From: Microcebus murinus | Lineage: Eukaryota; Chordata; Mammalia; Primates; Cheirogaleidae | Direction of reading: 5' to 3' | DNA length: 64,000 nucleotides | NCBI RefSeq assembly: GCF_040939455.1 | Contig: NC_134104.1 | Location: forward strand, 7,835,501-7,899,500 | Shown: piece after piece, positions 1 to 21,860 of the stretch | Position numbering within the stretch: the stretch's first letter is position 1 | Layout: the number at the start of each line of letters is the position of its first letter | Made by a program: the position numbers and the translations under genes | The notes under the pieces: generated by a model | Database searches by the model: none | What the model was told of the DNA's origin: nothing | The model's input: the letters and a program-made list of their open reading frames with translations, nothing else

Positions 1-123
1 CTAAATCCTTTTCTAAAATTGAGTTAAGATCATATTTCCTATGAGTAAGCTGGATGGTACGTGAATTACATTTCAATAAAGCTGTTACCAAAGAAAATCA
101 CATTTCTAACTGAAAGAACAGTT

Positions 124-420
124 GGCTGGGCATAGTGGCTCACACCTGTAATCCCACTTTAGGAGGCCAAGGCAGGAAGATCACTTGTGGCCAGAAGTTC
201 AAGACCAGCCTGGGCAACATAGAAATAATAGACCCTATCTCTACAAAAAATAAGAAAAACTAGCTGAGTATGGTGACATGCCTGCAGTCCCAGCTACTTG
301 GGAAGCTGAGGTAGGATTGCTTGACCCCAGGAGTTTGAGCCTGCAGTAAGCTATGAATGAGCTACTGCACTCCAGCCTGGGCAAAGAGTGAGACCCTCTC
401 TCTCCAAGGGGAAAAAAAAA
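124..420 (+). mobile_element. Alu (old, AluJ-like)
   Basis: Begins GGCTGGGCATAGTGGCTCAC and has both arms and an A-tail. It is diverged and lacks the strepsirrhine-specific AATTAATTGGCC linker, so it is older than most Alus here. Confidence 0.85.
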
Positions 421-671
421 TTACTTGAAAAATATCAGATTTTAATTTTCAATTAACTGTTTAAAAATCATCTGAAAATTCCGATCAAGATATTTCTTCA
501 AAAAAATTCCAAATCACAATCTATTAAAAATTTCCCTCAAACATGTCATTCAATTTTATAATAGTTCTCGTATGCCGTGAGAAAGCAGTTTTGTTATTAA
601 CTTTCTCTGACTGTTAAAAGTTCTAACAGGCAAATCTTATAATATATTTACAAGTAAATATTTATCCTCAC
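421..671. other. TTC3 intron remnant, nothing recognised
   Basis: AT-rich sequence downstream of coding exon 7. No exon, RNA gene or clear repeat is seen. Confidence 0.5.
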
Positions 672-8802
<8,131 letters not shown>

Positions 8803-8841
8803 GGTGCACGATCCTAAGGAAACAATACAAACCCAAATCAA

Positions 8842-9660
8842 TAATTAAATCATTTGAAATGATCTGAGAAGCAGTTTTCCTGGCTTCTATAGTTTATTAG
8901 AAAAATACCTGGAAGCTATGCCCCAAGGAAGTAACTTCAATCGGAACACTAAACTCTGCAAGATTCTCATCCCCATTCTGCTGGCTCTCTCCAAATAGTT
9001 TAATCTATTTCTTCTCTTCCTTAGGTTCACATATTCACCATCTCTACTTTAAGTTAATCTGTTTACTGTGTCTCCTTTAGATGGAAGATAATTATGGGCA
9101 TCTTATTTTTGTACGTGCCTAGCACATGGTAAGCCCTCAAATAACTGCTGAATGAAGAAAAAACATCTTCCCACTGCTGTGCTTGTACCCCACCTACATC
9201 TACTGTACTCTATAACGTGCCACTTCATCATACACAAACTCTACTATATTCTCAATTACCTGTCCTGAACTAAATCTTGACTCCACTAAGAAAATCCTTT
9301 TCTATCAGCTGCTCATATTCTACTGTCTTTCAGTGTGTTTGTCTTGGCAAAGGAGTAAGGCTAGAGCAGTACAGGGTGAGGCTGTCAATCTGCTAACTCC
9401 CCAAGGCCACATCCAGACCTTCCATCCTCCTAACAATTCCTGCTCCTAACACCTCACAACCACTGCAACACACTGCTAGATTGCAAAGGGGAAAACCCTT
9501 CACATTATCAAAAGCTATGTTTTATAAATACTTCAATGGAGGAAAAGGGGAATTAGGGCTGATGTTTCAGACTAAGTTTTTTTTCCCTGAAGAAAGTTCA
9601 ATAACAAGGGTTTTCATAGCTATCAAAACCTAAACATCACTGAAAAATACAGCATTACTT
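8842..9660. other. TTC3 intron 1 start: L2 tail and unassigned sequence
   Basis: 9040-9165 resembles the L2 3' end (plus): TCTCCTTTAGATGGAAGATA and GCACATGGTAAGCCCTCAAA. The rest is unassigned. Confidence 0.5.
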
Positions 9661-9894
9661 CTATCTCTTGCCCAAATATTGGCCGTCCTTCCTGTCATCA
9701 CCAGCACATCATTCACTTCATTCCTTATACCTCTTCACGTCACCACTATATCCCATTATTGGGACAAACCAGGTTTCTTTTTTCCTAAGCAAGACCACCA
9801 TCAGTCCTTGAAATACAAATCTATTTCTTTAATCAATCCATCCAATTTGCTGTATAAAAATTCCACAATGTCAGAAGTGAAGAACAGTAACAAT

Positions 9895-10110
9895 CTTCCT
9901 AGCAAACTCTTTGTACTATGTGTCACGTACTGTACCAAATGTTTCACATGCATCATCTCATTAATCTTCACAGCAATTCTTCTTGGCAGGACCAATTATC
10001 ATCATCTCCTCTGTACAGACGGAAAACATTCTCAGTAAAATTAAATACTTTCTTTGCTCAAGGTCACCAAGCTAGAAAGGATTCAAACCCAGTCCTCTGA
10101 TTCCAGTCTC
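9895..10110 (-). repeat. MIR (minus)
   Basis: Reads as the reverse complement of MIR: TCATCTCATTAATCTTCACA, then CAAGGTCACCAAGCTAGAAA and GGATTCAAACCCAGTCCTCT. Confidence 0.8.
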
Positions 10111-10119
10111 TTCTCTCAA

Positions 10120-12720
10120 ACACTATTTCACTACATTTACTTTTCCATCATTGCCACCTATTTACCTCTTGGTTACTGTCATGTTTCAAGAACACTGGCA
10201 ACTAGTTCACAGTGTTCTCTATCCTCCAAATCCTACCATTATCCCAGCCACATAAAGGCCCATGCAGATAATACCCTAGCCTTGCAATTTACCTCTTCAA
10301 CTAACATGAACTTCACTACCCACCTCTCTTCCTTCCTAGGGCCACACTGCCCAGGTCTAAACCAGTTTTTAAATCTTTCACTCTGATAAGCTCCCCTCTG
10401 ACCACAGCCAAGGTTCATTATGGCTCATGTCTTCCCTGTCTCCTACGACAGCCATTCCTCAACCTCACCAAGAACTCTTCTTCTTTTTTCTCTCATCTGA
10501 ATCCTCTATTCTTCTCATCCACTTTCAGTTTCCTTACAATTTGGTTTCCACTTCCACCATTCAAGGGAAACTGCTTTCAATAAGATCATTAACGACCTTC
10601 TACAATAGATTGGTTATCTATGTCTACAACCTGACCTGTTCTGCATGAACAATATTTACAGAGTTTAAAAATTTAACTCCCAAAGTGAACAATGACCAGA
10701 AAAAATAAGACACTGCAGCACCCAAAGTATGGCACATAATGTGGGACATATGCTACCCTAGGAAATATATACTTTTAAACTCACTTGTCTTATAAACTTT
10801 TTTGATATATAAATACAGAAAGAGCCAAGAACTGTCTCAGCCTACACATCATGGCGTCAATTACAGTACAATTAACGTGCTCATACCTGGCAGACTGAGC
10901 CATCGTGACATCACACTGGTCATTCAAGCCTGACAGATCTCACTTGACACAACACACAGCACCAATTGTACTGCAATTACGACACTGGTGTAATTTTTAT
11001 TTTCTGTTTTGTTTTAAGTAGAGAGGCGATGTGGCAATTTGGTTAAGAGAATGGACTCCAGCCAAGACTGCCTGGCCTTAAATCCTGGCTCTCCCAAGTG
11101 ATCTTATGCAAGTTACTTAATCTCTCTGTGCTTCCATTTCCTCACATGTAAAATGGGGATAACAATACCTCCTACCTGATTAATCAGTTAATACATGTAA
11201 AGTGCTTACAAGAGTACTGGGCACATGGGACATGCTGCAAATACCAGCTATATTAACATTATGCTTCCATCTAAGTTGTCTACCTTAATTGCTAAATCCA
11301 AAGAGCACTTTTTGGCTTACAACTTACTTGACGCTGTGGACCACTTCCTCCTCAGAACTCTTCATTTGGACTCCAAAGACCATCTTCTCCTGGTTCTCCT
11401 CCTATTCGTCTGGCTGCTCTTCCTCAGTCTCCTTCATGGGCTCTTCTTCTCCATTCCCCGCCACCCAAATGTCAACTCTATTTTCTTCTCACTCTTACTC
11501 TCTCCTTGGGTGACCTCATCCACCACACCCATGGCTTAAGACAGCACTTTCTGAACTTCCAACATTTGCATAGCTTCACCATGATTTTTGCCATTTCCAC
11601 ATGTTACATGTATTTTTACTTAATATTTCCCTTTTATTGAGCTCACTTGGCCTAAGTGATAATGTCCATGATATGATAGGTTTGATGTGCAAGTTATGTT
11701 TTTCACACACATTAAATTCTTACCTATTAAAAATTTTTCAAGTGTTTATCTATGTACCATTTTAAATTATCTCATACTGCACTGTAGGAAACAATGGCTT
11801 CCAAACTTCCAAATGCTGAAGACTCCCAAATCTCCCCAGGCTGGGTTGTATCACTTGACTTCTAGAACCTCCCTATCAACTACTACTGGATCTTAACCAA
11901 GATGTCCCACAAGCCCCTCAGATTCAGTAAGTTCAAATACAAACATCTTTTTCCTCAAAAACAAACAAATGAAACCAAGTTCTTTCCTCTTTCTGTATGC
12001 TGTTTATTAATTAATTGCTCTACATGCCACCTGGTTATCCAAACCAAAAACCTGGGAGTCAATCTTGACTCTCCAGACTTCAACATTTCTATCCAACTGA
12101 CCACTAAGTCCTGTCATGTCTACTTCCCTAAGAAATCTAAAATTAGCACACATACACTTCTTAATGCCCAGTGCCACTTGCCTTAGTTGTACCTTCATCT
12201 TTTCTCTCCTGAACTAACTTAAAAAGCAGTCTCCTAACTGGTCAATCTTAGCTTACTCTAAAACTCTGATCATACCATTTTACTGCTTAAAACTGTTCAA
12301 TAGCTTCCCTTCGTCTTCAGAATAAAGTCCAACCTCCCTACTATAAGCATAGAAGGCCTTTTTTGATGCTATTCCTGCTTGTCTCTCCAGTCACTCCATG
12401 ACGCACAACCTAGAAGCAGTCATACCCAACTGCCCATCCTTCCTAAACAAATCTTATTCTACAACCACCTCATGCCTACCAGTCCTTAATACTCAATGCC
12501 AGGAAGTAATTCCTGATCTTCTACTACCAAGTTTATGTCTGCACCTCTTCTCTGTAAGCCCAGAGCACCCTGCCCACAGCTTTGACAGTAGTTTTCACAC
12601 TGTTCAGTCATCACAGGTTTATCTCTGTGGGGTCACCATGAGTCCAGAAGATACACTGTGTAATACACTTGTTACCTGTACTGTTATTTACTCAATCACT
12701 TCCTTTAGAATAACTAAAAT
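10120..12720 (+). mobile_element. L2 LINE relic with readable reverse-transcriptase remnants
   Basis: Translated pieces follow the CR1/L2 reverse transcriptase: DAVDHFLLRTLHLDSKDH in one frame and WFSSYSSGCSSSVSFMGSSS in the next (11289-11513). DSQIS-like coding follows near 11820, and a 3' part is seen at 12240-12420 (AATAAAGTCCAACCTCCCTA). The copy is broken by a MIR at 11015-11225 and an unassigned insertion at about 11545-11790, with many frameshifts. It is ancient, dead and lies inside intron 1 of TTC3. Confidence 0.75.
11015..11225 (+). repeat. MIR inserted in the L2
   Basis: Nearly complete MIR: GGAAACCC-type head replaced by AATGGACTCCAGCC, then AAATCCTGGCTCTCCCAAGT, AGTTACTTAATCTCTCTGTG and ACATGTAAAATGGGGATAAC. 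Confidence 0.9.
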
Positions 12721-13506
12721 TTTAACTTAAATATAAACTCGCTCAGCAGGTGATAAAACCAAGAAAAAAAAAAAATATAAACTCGCTTAATAGAAATTTT
12801 AATATCACCAAGAAATCCTATGTTTGGTATGATAAATTTTTCTGATACAAACTAAATATACTATTAAAATTAAATATTAAAATAAAAAACTTTTAATCCC
12901 ATCAGTTATGGTGAACCAGTTACTCTGGGGACTCTACAGTTATAAAAAAAAAAAAAAAAAGTAGATCCTAGATTTAAAAAAAAACTTTTTAGATGTTTTT
13001 GCTGAGCCCATAGAAATATGGGAACATTGAAAGCTACCCTCACCCCCCAACAGCAACAAACCTTGAACTAGATATTAAACCTAGCAGTCAAGAATACAGT
13101 CGTGGTACCAGTAAATCAGTAGTGGAATCAGGACACTGAGCCCTGGGCCAGAAGCAAAAAGTAAGAACTGAAGAGTGGCCCCAGTTAAACTACCTGGTTC
13201 CAAGCCAAAGCTGACACAAATGCTTTCAGAAAGAAAGCATGCCAAAACTAGACTCTCAAGATTGCCAGAAAGATCAATCAAATAGCAATTCATAATAAAT
13301 GATCAACAAGTTCAGGAGGTGACAGCCACCATGAGGGAGAGACAACAGGAAAGAACAAGCAGTCAAGTTTAGACCTCCCCAAGCCCCTGCCAAGGATATC
13401 ATTAGGATTGCCTGATATGGTCTGCAGAATAGCTACCAATTCACAAAAATGAGCAAGCAAAAGGAAACCATGAAGAACGACTGGGTATGTCAAAAAGAAC
13501 CAAGTA

Positions 13507-13858
<352 letters not shown>

Positions 13859-13886
13859 CAAGTAGAACTTTTAGAATTAAAAATGT

Positions 13887-14220
13887 GGCTGGGCGCAGTG
13901 GCTCACGCCTGTAATCCTAGCTCTCTGGGAGGCCGAGGCGGGCAGATCCTCTGAGCTCAGGACTTTGAAACCAACCTGAGCAAGAGCAAGACCCCATCTC
14001 TACTATAAATAGGAAGAAATTACTTGGCCAACTAATATGTATATAGAAAAAATTAGCCGGGCATAGTGGCGCATGCCTGTAGTCCCAGCTACTCAGGAGG
14101 CTGAGGCAGAAGGATCGCTTGAGCCCAGGAGTTTGAGGTTGCTGTGAACCAGGCTGACACCACAGCACTCACTCTAGCCTGGGCAACAAAGTGAGACTCT
14201 GTCTCAAAAAAAAAAAAAAA
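13887..14220 (+). mobile_element. Strepsirrhine Alu
   Basis: GGCTGGGCGCAGTGGCTCAC..., full length. The 15-bp duplication TAGAATTAAAAATGT is perfect at 13872-13886 and 14221-14235. It is only 33 bp from the previous Alu in the same orientation. Confidence 0.96.
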
Positions 14221-17200
14221 TAGAATTAAAAATGTAATTGTTAAAAGTTAAAAAAAAAAAAAAAAGATGGGTTACAGAGATTAGGCACAGCTGAAAAGAA
14301 AATTGGTGAAATAGAATATATGCCTAATGAAATTATCCAGCACTGTAAATTTTGATAAAGAGAGATAAGGAGATAAAAATATGAAAAATGAAGAGTAAGT
14401 GATCTGGAAACAGTTTAGTACATACATATGCAGTTAAAGTTCCACCAGGAGAGAACAGATAAAATCAAAGAGAGAAAATATTTAAAGAATACAGGGCTCG
14501 GAATCTTCTAGAACTCACAAGAGAAAACTCAGAATCAAGAAACACAATGTACCCAAAATAAGGATAAATAAAAAGTAATCTCCATGGAGACTCAAAAGTG
14601 AACTGACAAAACACCAAAGACAAAAAACTTAATACAACTAAAGGAAAAAGAATATTTCAAAAAAGCATAAATAAAACTGGCAGCATACTTTGCATGAGAA
14701 ATAGTAGAATAATATCTTCACTCTACTGACAAAAAAGAGACTACCAACCTAGAACTGCACATCAATCAAAATAATCTCTTAGGAGCTAAGGTTAAATAAA
14801 AATAATTTTGGATGAAAACTAAGCTGACCACCAATCAAGAAACCTGGACTTCTAAACATCTCAATTAAAAGACACAGATTGTCTGATAGGATTACAAGGA
14901 AAATCCAGTAATATATTCTTTATAAGAGACACCTAAAATGTAAAGACATAAAAAAATTAAGAAGAAAATGAAGGGAAAGGATATTCCAGGTAAATTAGCA
15001 CCAAAATAAAGATGGGATCAGACAAAACAAATTCTAACACAATAAAGCAAAATTAGGGATGGAGGGGATCACAACACACTAAAGGTTCACAATCCACTAG
15101 GAAAATAGTATTAAGCTTGCATGCATATAATATGAGTCTCAAAATAAAAACAAAAATTGTTAGAAATACAGGAAGTCTGTTAGAAAGTAGGAGATTCCAA
15201 CATACCTCTCTCAATAATGACAGGACAAATAAAAATTAATCAAGACTGTTTGAACACAATTAACAAGCTTTACCTAACAGATAAATAACAATTAGAGAAT
15301 ACATACTCCAGAAGTACATATAGAACACAGGACATAATTCACTATGTAGATGGCAATAAAGCAATAGCAAAAAGATGCTTTTAAAAACATAAAATACAGA
15401 ACACATTCTCTAACACAAGAAATCAATAACAAACATTAAAAATTTCAAAATCTATTTCTAAATAACTCATAAGTCAAAGGAGAAATCAAAATGGAAATTT
15501 TAAAACTACTTTAAAATTTACTTTAATGTTAAGATTTAAAAGTTAATGAAAACACTACAAATTAACCTATGTTAGACAAAGCCAAAAATAAACTTTGAGA
15601 AAAACTTGAGATAAACGTTATAGCCTTAAATGTTTATACTAGGAAATAAGAATGGCTGAAAAGTAATGTTAAACATGTATTTTAAGTTAGAAAAATAGGA
15701 AAAGAACAAATTCAAAGAACATAAAAGGATGGAAGCAATAAATAAAAAGAAGGTGGAAAAATCAATGAAATAAAAAACAAAGATATACTCAGAGGACTAA
15801 TTCCGCCAAAAGTTAATTCTTTGCCAAAATTAATGAAATAGACAAACTTTTGGCAAGACTAATCAAGAAAAAAGAAGTCAGGCATAAATAATATTCAAAA
15901 TGAGAAAAGGGAACACAGCTACAGATAAAACAGAAATTAAAAAAGGAATTAAAACAATACAATAAACTTGATGCCAAAAAACTTAAAAATTTTTGACAAA
16001 AAAAATTTCTAAAACTTACCAAAACTGACTAAAAGAAATAGAAAACCTAAGCAGTCCTATGACTATTCAACTGCTAATTACTTTCCAACTTCCACAAAGA
16101 AAACATTAGATCCAAATGATTTTACAGGTAAGTTTCACCAAACTTTTAAGAAACAAATCAACCCAAATTCTCCCAGGGAACAGAAAAAGGGGAACTACTC
16201 TCAACTCACTGTATAAGGTAAGTGTAATCATAATACCAAAATCAGACAAGATAGTCAAAGAAAAGTGAGAGGTAATTCCATTTGTAAACAAATACAAAAA
16301 TCTAAATATAATATTGGCAAACACAATCTACTATTTCATAAAAAGATAATCCATAAAGACCAATTTGGCTTTATCTCAAGAAAGAGTATAAAAGAGAATG
16401 AAGAATTCTAAAATCTATAAATTGGAATTCATTGCATCTAACATTAAAGGAGAAAACCACAAGATAGTCTCAACACATGCAGAAAAGCATGTGACAAAAT
16501 AAAAAACAAAGATTTCTCTAAATTAATCAAAGGTATCCACAAAAACTCATAGCAAAGGTTATTCTTAATAGGGGAAACATTCTATTTTAAACTGGGAATG
16601 AGACCTGTATGCATGCCCACTATATTCATTTCTAATGAACAACCATAATCACTTCCAATGAACATATATCTAAAAGTGAGCTAATACGTTAAGACAAGAA
16701 AAATAAACTGAAAGCAAAAATAACTGGAAAGAACCAAAACTGTCACTGTTTGCAAATGATATACTTAACCACATAGAAAATCCAAAAGAATTCCAGAAAA
16801 TATGTTAGAATAAAAGTTTATGGAGTAGATAACTAAAGATTATTTTTAAGTCATTAAATTTCTATGTACTAACAATAAAGTCAGAATATAGAATCTTCAT
16901 AAATGCCACCATTTACATCAGCAGGAACAAACTTAGAAACATCAGAATCAACATTAAAAAAGATCTCTACAGAGAAAATTATGAAACTACATTGAAAAAC
17001 TACATAAATGGAAATACCATATTCTTAGGATGACTCAAAATCTTAAGATTTCAATTCTCCCCCAAACTGTTTCAATCAATTCTAATTAATTTCCAAAGGG
17101 TTTTTCATATCGTGTAACAAACTGATTCTTAAAACAAGAACAATGGTCCTGAGACTCCAACTCCTTCCCAGCTATCAAGATGTCTGATAAAACTACAGCA

Positions 17201-18089
17201 TTAATTATTAAGACAGTGTGGTATGAAAAAACACAGAGACAGACTAGGTGACAAGTGATACAGTAAGGCAACCCAGAAACAGACCCACACACATAAAAAC
17301 TAAACATGTGAAAGAGATGGCACAGCAGATCACTGGTGAACAGAGGGCCTTCAAAGCATAGTATAGGGATAATTACAGCCACAGAGGAAGGAAAAATGAA
17401 TGTGGATCACTATCTCAAACCATACACAAAAATTAAGCCCAGATGAATTATGAACTTAAATGTGAAGGGCATCATTTTAAAACTTCTAAAAAGAAACACA
17501 GAAGAATGTCTTCACAAGAAGTTTTCCAATTAGATTACATTAAAATTAAGAACTTCTGTTCACCAAAATACACCATAAAGGGTGAAAAGACAGGCCACAC
17601 ACAAACTGGAAGAAGATATTTACAATGCAGGTAATCAACAAAGGACCAGTGTTACCAAGATATCAGTTTTTATAGACAACCCAACAGAAAAAAGAGTAAA
17701 AGATATGACAAGATATTTCAAAAAAGAGAAATAAAGATGATTTCTAAACATATAAAAGATGCTCAAGCTCACTGATAATCAAAAATGCATATTAAACCAC
17801 ACTGATGCATCATTTTATACCCATTCCATTGAAAAATATTAAGAAGTCTAACAGTAAGTGTTGAAATGGTTGTAGGTTAACTCTTACACACTGCTAATCA
17901 AATAAATTGACATATAAATTGTCAATTTATATTTGTCATATAAATGGACAAAACTGCTGGCCAAAGTATAAGCTGGTATAACCACTTGAGAAAACGATCA
18001 AGCATCATTTTGTAAAGCTGAACGAACATTCATAACTCTTGACCCAGCAATTCCACTTCTAGCCAATAGCTTACCACGGTGGTATTCCA

Positions 18090-18690
18090 ACCTTTTTTTT
18101 GCTCAAAAACCACCAAAAATGCTTTTAAAAATTACATACCTTCCACATGTTAAGATAACATCTAAAAAATTTCACCATAAGTTTAAGTAATTGTAAAGGA
18201 TGAATTCCTAGATTACCATGGTAACATTTTAAAGTAAAACCGATATATCCTTCTTTTAAATATGTAATTATTACCAGCATATAGCTGGTCAAAAAATATA
18301 TGCTGGCATTTATGAAAATGCATCTCTAGAGGAAATGCATGGGGAGGTGCCCAGATTTTAAGAGGCTCTAACACTATACACTGTATTTTAAATTACCCCT
18401 TTGTTTTCCACTACCAGCAAAGACCTATTAAGAGTCCAGCAGGCCTGTGGTTTGCCTTTCTTATGTAAGATGCTATTGTGAGAGGGAAGGTCCACCAGGA
18501 GGCCTCTATCCAGACCTTAGGCATCACCAATTTTAGGAAAGAGAAGATATGGAATTTAATAATCTAAAATTGATTGATTAACATAATTTGTACACCACAT
18601 ACTCCTTAGAAAATCTTCATTACTCCCCTGGGGGTCATACACACCAGTGTGAAAATTAGAGAAAGTCTTTTAACTGCGTACTAGACAAGA
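18090..18690. mobile_element. Unassigned insertion in the L1, possibly a hAT-type element
   Basis: L1 similarity stops near 18085 and resumes near 18690. The start (GGTGGTATTCCAACC) and end (CACACCAGTGTGAAAATTA) look like mammalian DNA-transposon termini, but I cannot confirm inverted repeats or a duplication. Confidence 0.35.
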
Positions 18691-19140
18691 ATCTTCATCA
18701 TAATAGCAAAACCTGGAAACAACCAAAACGTCCATCAACACGAGAATGCATCTCTGTGTTATATTCACCCATGGAATATTACACAGCAGTGAATATTAAT
18801 GACTTCCATCTATACTCAATATTAGTGACTCTTAGAAACATAACATTGAGTGAAATAAGTAAGTCCCAAAAGACTACACCCATTTTTTTTTACTCAACAA
18901 CAACAGAAACCATACAATACATTGTTGAGGAAAAGATACATATCTGATAAAATTTTTAAAAAGCAAGGAATAACACACAATTCTGGATAGTAGTCACCTC
19001 TGGAGGTGAGCACATTCAGTATTGGTCATTTTGATTCTTCAGTGGTGGATTCACAGGTGTTCATTTTATTGTTTTGCTTCACAGTATGCGTATGTATTAC
19101 ATATTTTGAACGTATCAAGTATTACATAAAAATGAATACT
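18690..19140 (+). mobile_element. L1M 3' part, continuation
   Basis: Typical L1 3' wording resumes: AGCAAAACCTGGAAACAACC, CCATGGAATATTACACAGCA and TAGTCACCTCTGGAGGTGAG. Confidence 0.8.
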
Positions 19141-19439
19141 TTTTAAAACATTCATCATATAAAAAATATGCTTTTAATTAAATCACCTCACCTCCCACTA
19201 TAGAGGTACATATAACATATCATGAAATTCTATCTTTACATTAACCACAGGAACTAACATACATTAAGTACATAATAAATGTTCATTGGAATTAACCTTA
19301 TAAGGACCAAACAAGATAAAGGCTGAGCCAGTTGAGCCAGTTAGCTGTGAGAGATGAACCCATAGGCTGACACCAGGTTAGGGCAGAAGCCAAGGTGGTT
19401 GCAAGCAAATTTAGCAACAAGCTAAAGTCATAAAGAAGT

Positions 19440-20100
19440 TGGTCAGTAAAGAGAAGGCAAAAATGTAAAGTCTAATAACATAACATGTTAGCAGGGATGT
19501 GAGGAAATGGGTGTTCTCACTCAATACCAGTGAGTGAAAACTGGTACAATCACTTGGAGAGCTTCTGTGATATTTGGTTAAGTTGAAGATGCACATAACC
19601 TACTATCCAGCAAATCTACTACTAGGTGTATTGCCTAGAGAAACTTCCAAACGTGTGCACAAGCAGACAGGTACAAAGATATTTATTGCAGGACTGTTTT
19701 TAAGAGTCAAAAACTGGAAACAACTTCAAAGTCCATCAATAGGGAATGTATAATTAAATATGGTATATTCATACAATGCAATTCTATACCAGCAATTAAA
19801 ATGAATGAACCAAAAATAACACAATTATTCAATTTATTCATATATAAATCTCAAATGTGATGCTGAGCAAAAAAAAAAAACCACAAGTTGCAAAATCACA
19901 TGTATAGTATAATACCATTAAAGTTTAAAAACAATATTATATATTGTTTATGGATTCACCATGATGAAAAGTATAAAATATGCAAAGGCATGATATATAC
20001 ACAAACCTGAACACAGTGGCTATCTCTAGGGAAGGAGGGGGAGGAACTGAGTGCCTCCAATATCTGCAATTTTATTTCTTGAAAAAAAGAGGATCTGAAG
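19440..20100 (+). mobile_element. Second L1M 3' end
   Basis: Separate copy of the same L1 region: ACTGGTACAATCACTTGGAG, CTGGAAACAACTTCAAAGTC and GCTATCTCTAGGGAAGGAGG. Confidence 0.8.
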
Positions 20101-20689
20101 TAAATTTGGCAAAGTAATTAAATCTGTAAAATCTGAATCACGGATTGGTTAGACCCCCCTTCTATATTTTATATCTGAAATATTCCAGAAATTAGAAGAA
20201 AAAAAAGAAAATTAGACAAGAGTAAGAAAATTAAGCAGAACAGAGAAAGAGACACCAAAACGCAGCCCTTGAGCAGAAAGCATGAACCTCTGAGCAAAAG
20301 GAGCAGAAATTAGGTCCTTAATGGGTCTGAAGTTTCTTTCCTTATGTATCCTTACACTAAATCCCGCTTTCCTTAGGATAAAATGAAAATTTCTAGCAAT
20401 AAAAAATGTCGTAACTAGAACCGTAATTATGAGGAAACTGCTCCCAAGAGAGGAGGAGTAAAATCTCTACGAGTTCTACCTTGTTTTTCCTACCAGGGCA
20501 GGGCAAAATCGAAAGAGATTTATATGAACGCCATAAAACGTGAACCATTAAGTATTTTCAACAACGCCAGGGACAGCTACAATATATTTGCCCAGTTGGC
20601 GTGTGCTTGCATTTTGAAAGGAGTTTGCAATTGAAGGGTTTTTGGCATCCAGGGCGCCTCTGCAAAAGGCACGCCGCACTGGTACCAGC
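20101..20689. other. Intron 1 of TTC3 next to the CpG island; nothing recognised
   Basis: Transition from AT-rich to GC-rich sequence. No repeat or exon is supported. Confidence 0.4.
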
Positions 20690-21010
20690 CCAAAATCACC
20701 TACGCCTCGGCTCCATTTTTGGTCCTTGCCCCCCCCCACGCGGTCGTCCCCAGACTAGCTCGACATCGTCACACTCACATCGTCAACACTGCAGAGCAGC
20801 TGTCCAGACCCGCAATCGTCCTCCCTCTTCTCACTCGCGTACGGGGGAGGGAGGATGCTCAGAAGAGGGGCGGGGGAGGGAGGCGCGCGGGGGTTATCGC
20901 CGCCCGCCCTGGTGCATTCCTCGGGGAGGGGGCCGTCCCTGGACCGCGCCGCCAGTTCTCAGGAAAACAGGTGGCACCCGCGCAGGGAACACAACGCAGC
21001 ACCGGGCGTG

Positions 21011-21040
21011 CACGAACATTCACGAACACACACGAACGAA
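21011..21040. repeat. 10-bp period repeat in the CpG island
   Basis: CACGAAC recurs at 21011, 21021 and 21031 with an exact 10-bp spacing (units CACGAACATT, CACGAACACA, CACGAACGAA). It grades into looser CACA/CG-rich sequence to about 21100. Function unknown. Confidence 0.7.
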
Positions 21041-21691
21041 GACCCGCACACAAGCGACTACGCACTCGACAAAACCCATGCGCAGCACACGCTCGGACGC
21101 ACACTCGCGGGGGCGGTGCTCCAGGCGGGGGTCTGGCTCACAGGCGTCGCGGCCACGCGCGCTGGGGGGCGCGCACCCCACGGGCAGAGGCAGTGACACA
21201 AAGGGGGGGCGCCCGAGGACGCCGAGAGCGCCCACGCCACCACCGGGAAAAACGGGCGCCGACACAAAGGGGGCTAGGAGGGGACACAAGGGCGCGTGCC
21301 CGCGCGCCCATCCGCGGGGGCCCCTCTACACAGCACGGTGTCGCCCACGCACCGAACGAGACACCGGTGCGCAGGCAGCGGGGGGATGCGCACACAAAGG
21401 GGCTACTCCCACCCTAGCAAGGCACCCGAGGGCCGCGCTCGCGAAGGGCCAAAGGGGACATACCCACCGGGGCAGACAAAGGCGGCCACACCCCCTCATC
21501 GTGCTGGCACCCCGACACACGCAGACACACAGCGGACACCACGGCGAGGGACGCGGGGCGACGCGCACACACCCACACTCACCACACACCCATGGAGGGG
21601 GTGTGGAGGGCCCCGCTCCCCATGCATCTCGGCTGCCGCGGGACAAAGTGACACATCTGGGAGCCCTGCCGCGAGCCAGGTGTGCACTCAC

Positions 21692-21860
21692 CGGGGCCCG
21701 GCGCCCGCGAGCCTGGGACGCGGGCCGCCACCGCAGCCGCCACCGCAGCCGCCACCGCCGGCCCTCCACGTCAACCAGACCGCGGCGGGAGCGGGCGGCG
21801 GCGCAGGCGGCAGATGAGTCACGTGGGATGGCAGCGCACATGCGCAGTCGCGCCGCGCCG
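21692..21860 (-). other. TTC3: Candidate non-coding first exon of TTC3
   Basis: TTC3 needs at least one upstream non-coding exon, because its start codon sits 11 nt after an acceptor. In the CpG island the best minus-strand donor I see is CCCCG|GTGAGTGCAC, ending an exon at 21692. The proposed exon would hold the GC-rich 12-bp repeat at 21724-21759. The transcription start near 21860 is a guess. Other donors could be used, for example AAG|GTAGAA near 20490. Confidence 0.4.
21724..21759. repeat. 12-bp tandem repeat, three units
   Basis: Three tandem copies of GCCGCCACCGCA (the last unit ends in CC). The tract lies in the proposed 5' UTR of TTC3, where on the minus strand it would read as GGC/GGT-rich, potentially structured RNA. 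Confidence 0.85.

Noticed and set aside
11225..11539. A 104-codon frame that looks like a hydrophobic protein
   Set aside because: It is the L2 reverse-transcriptase region read in a shifted frame.
15813..16324. Minus-strand hydrophobic open frames
   Set aside because: Antisense readings of A-rich L1 ORF2 sequence, which always give Phe/Leu/Ser-rich products.
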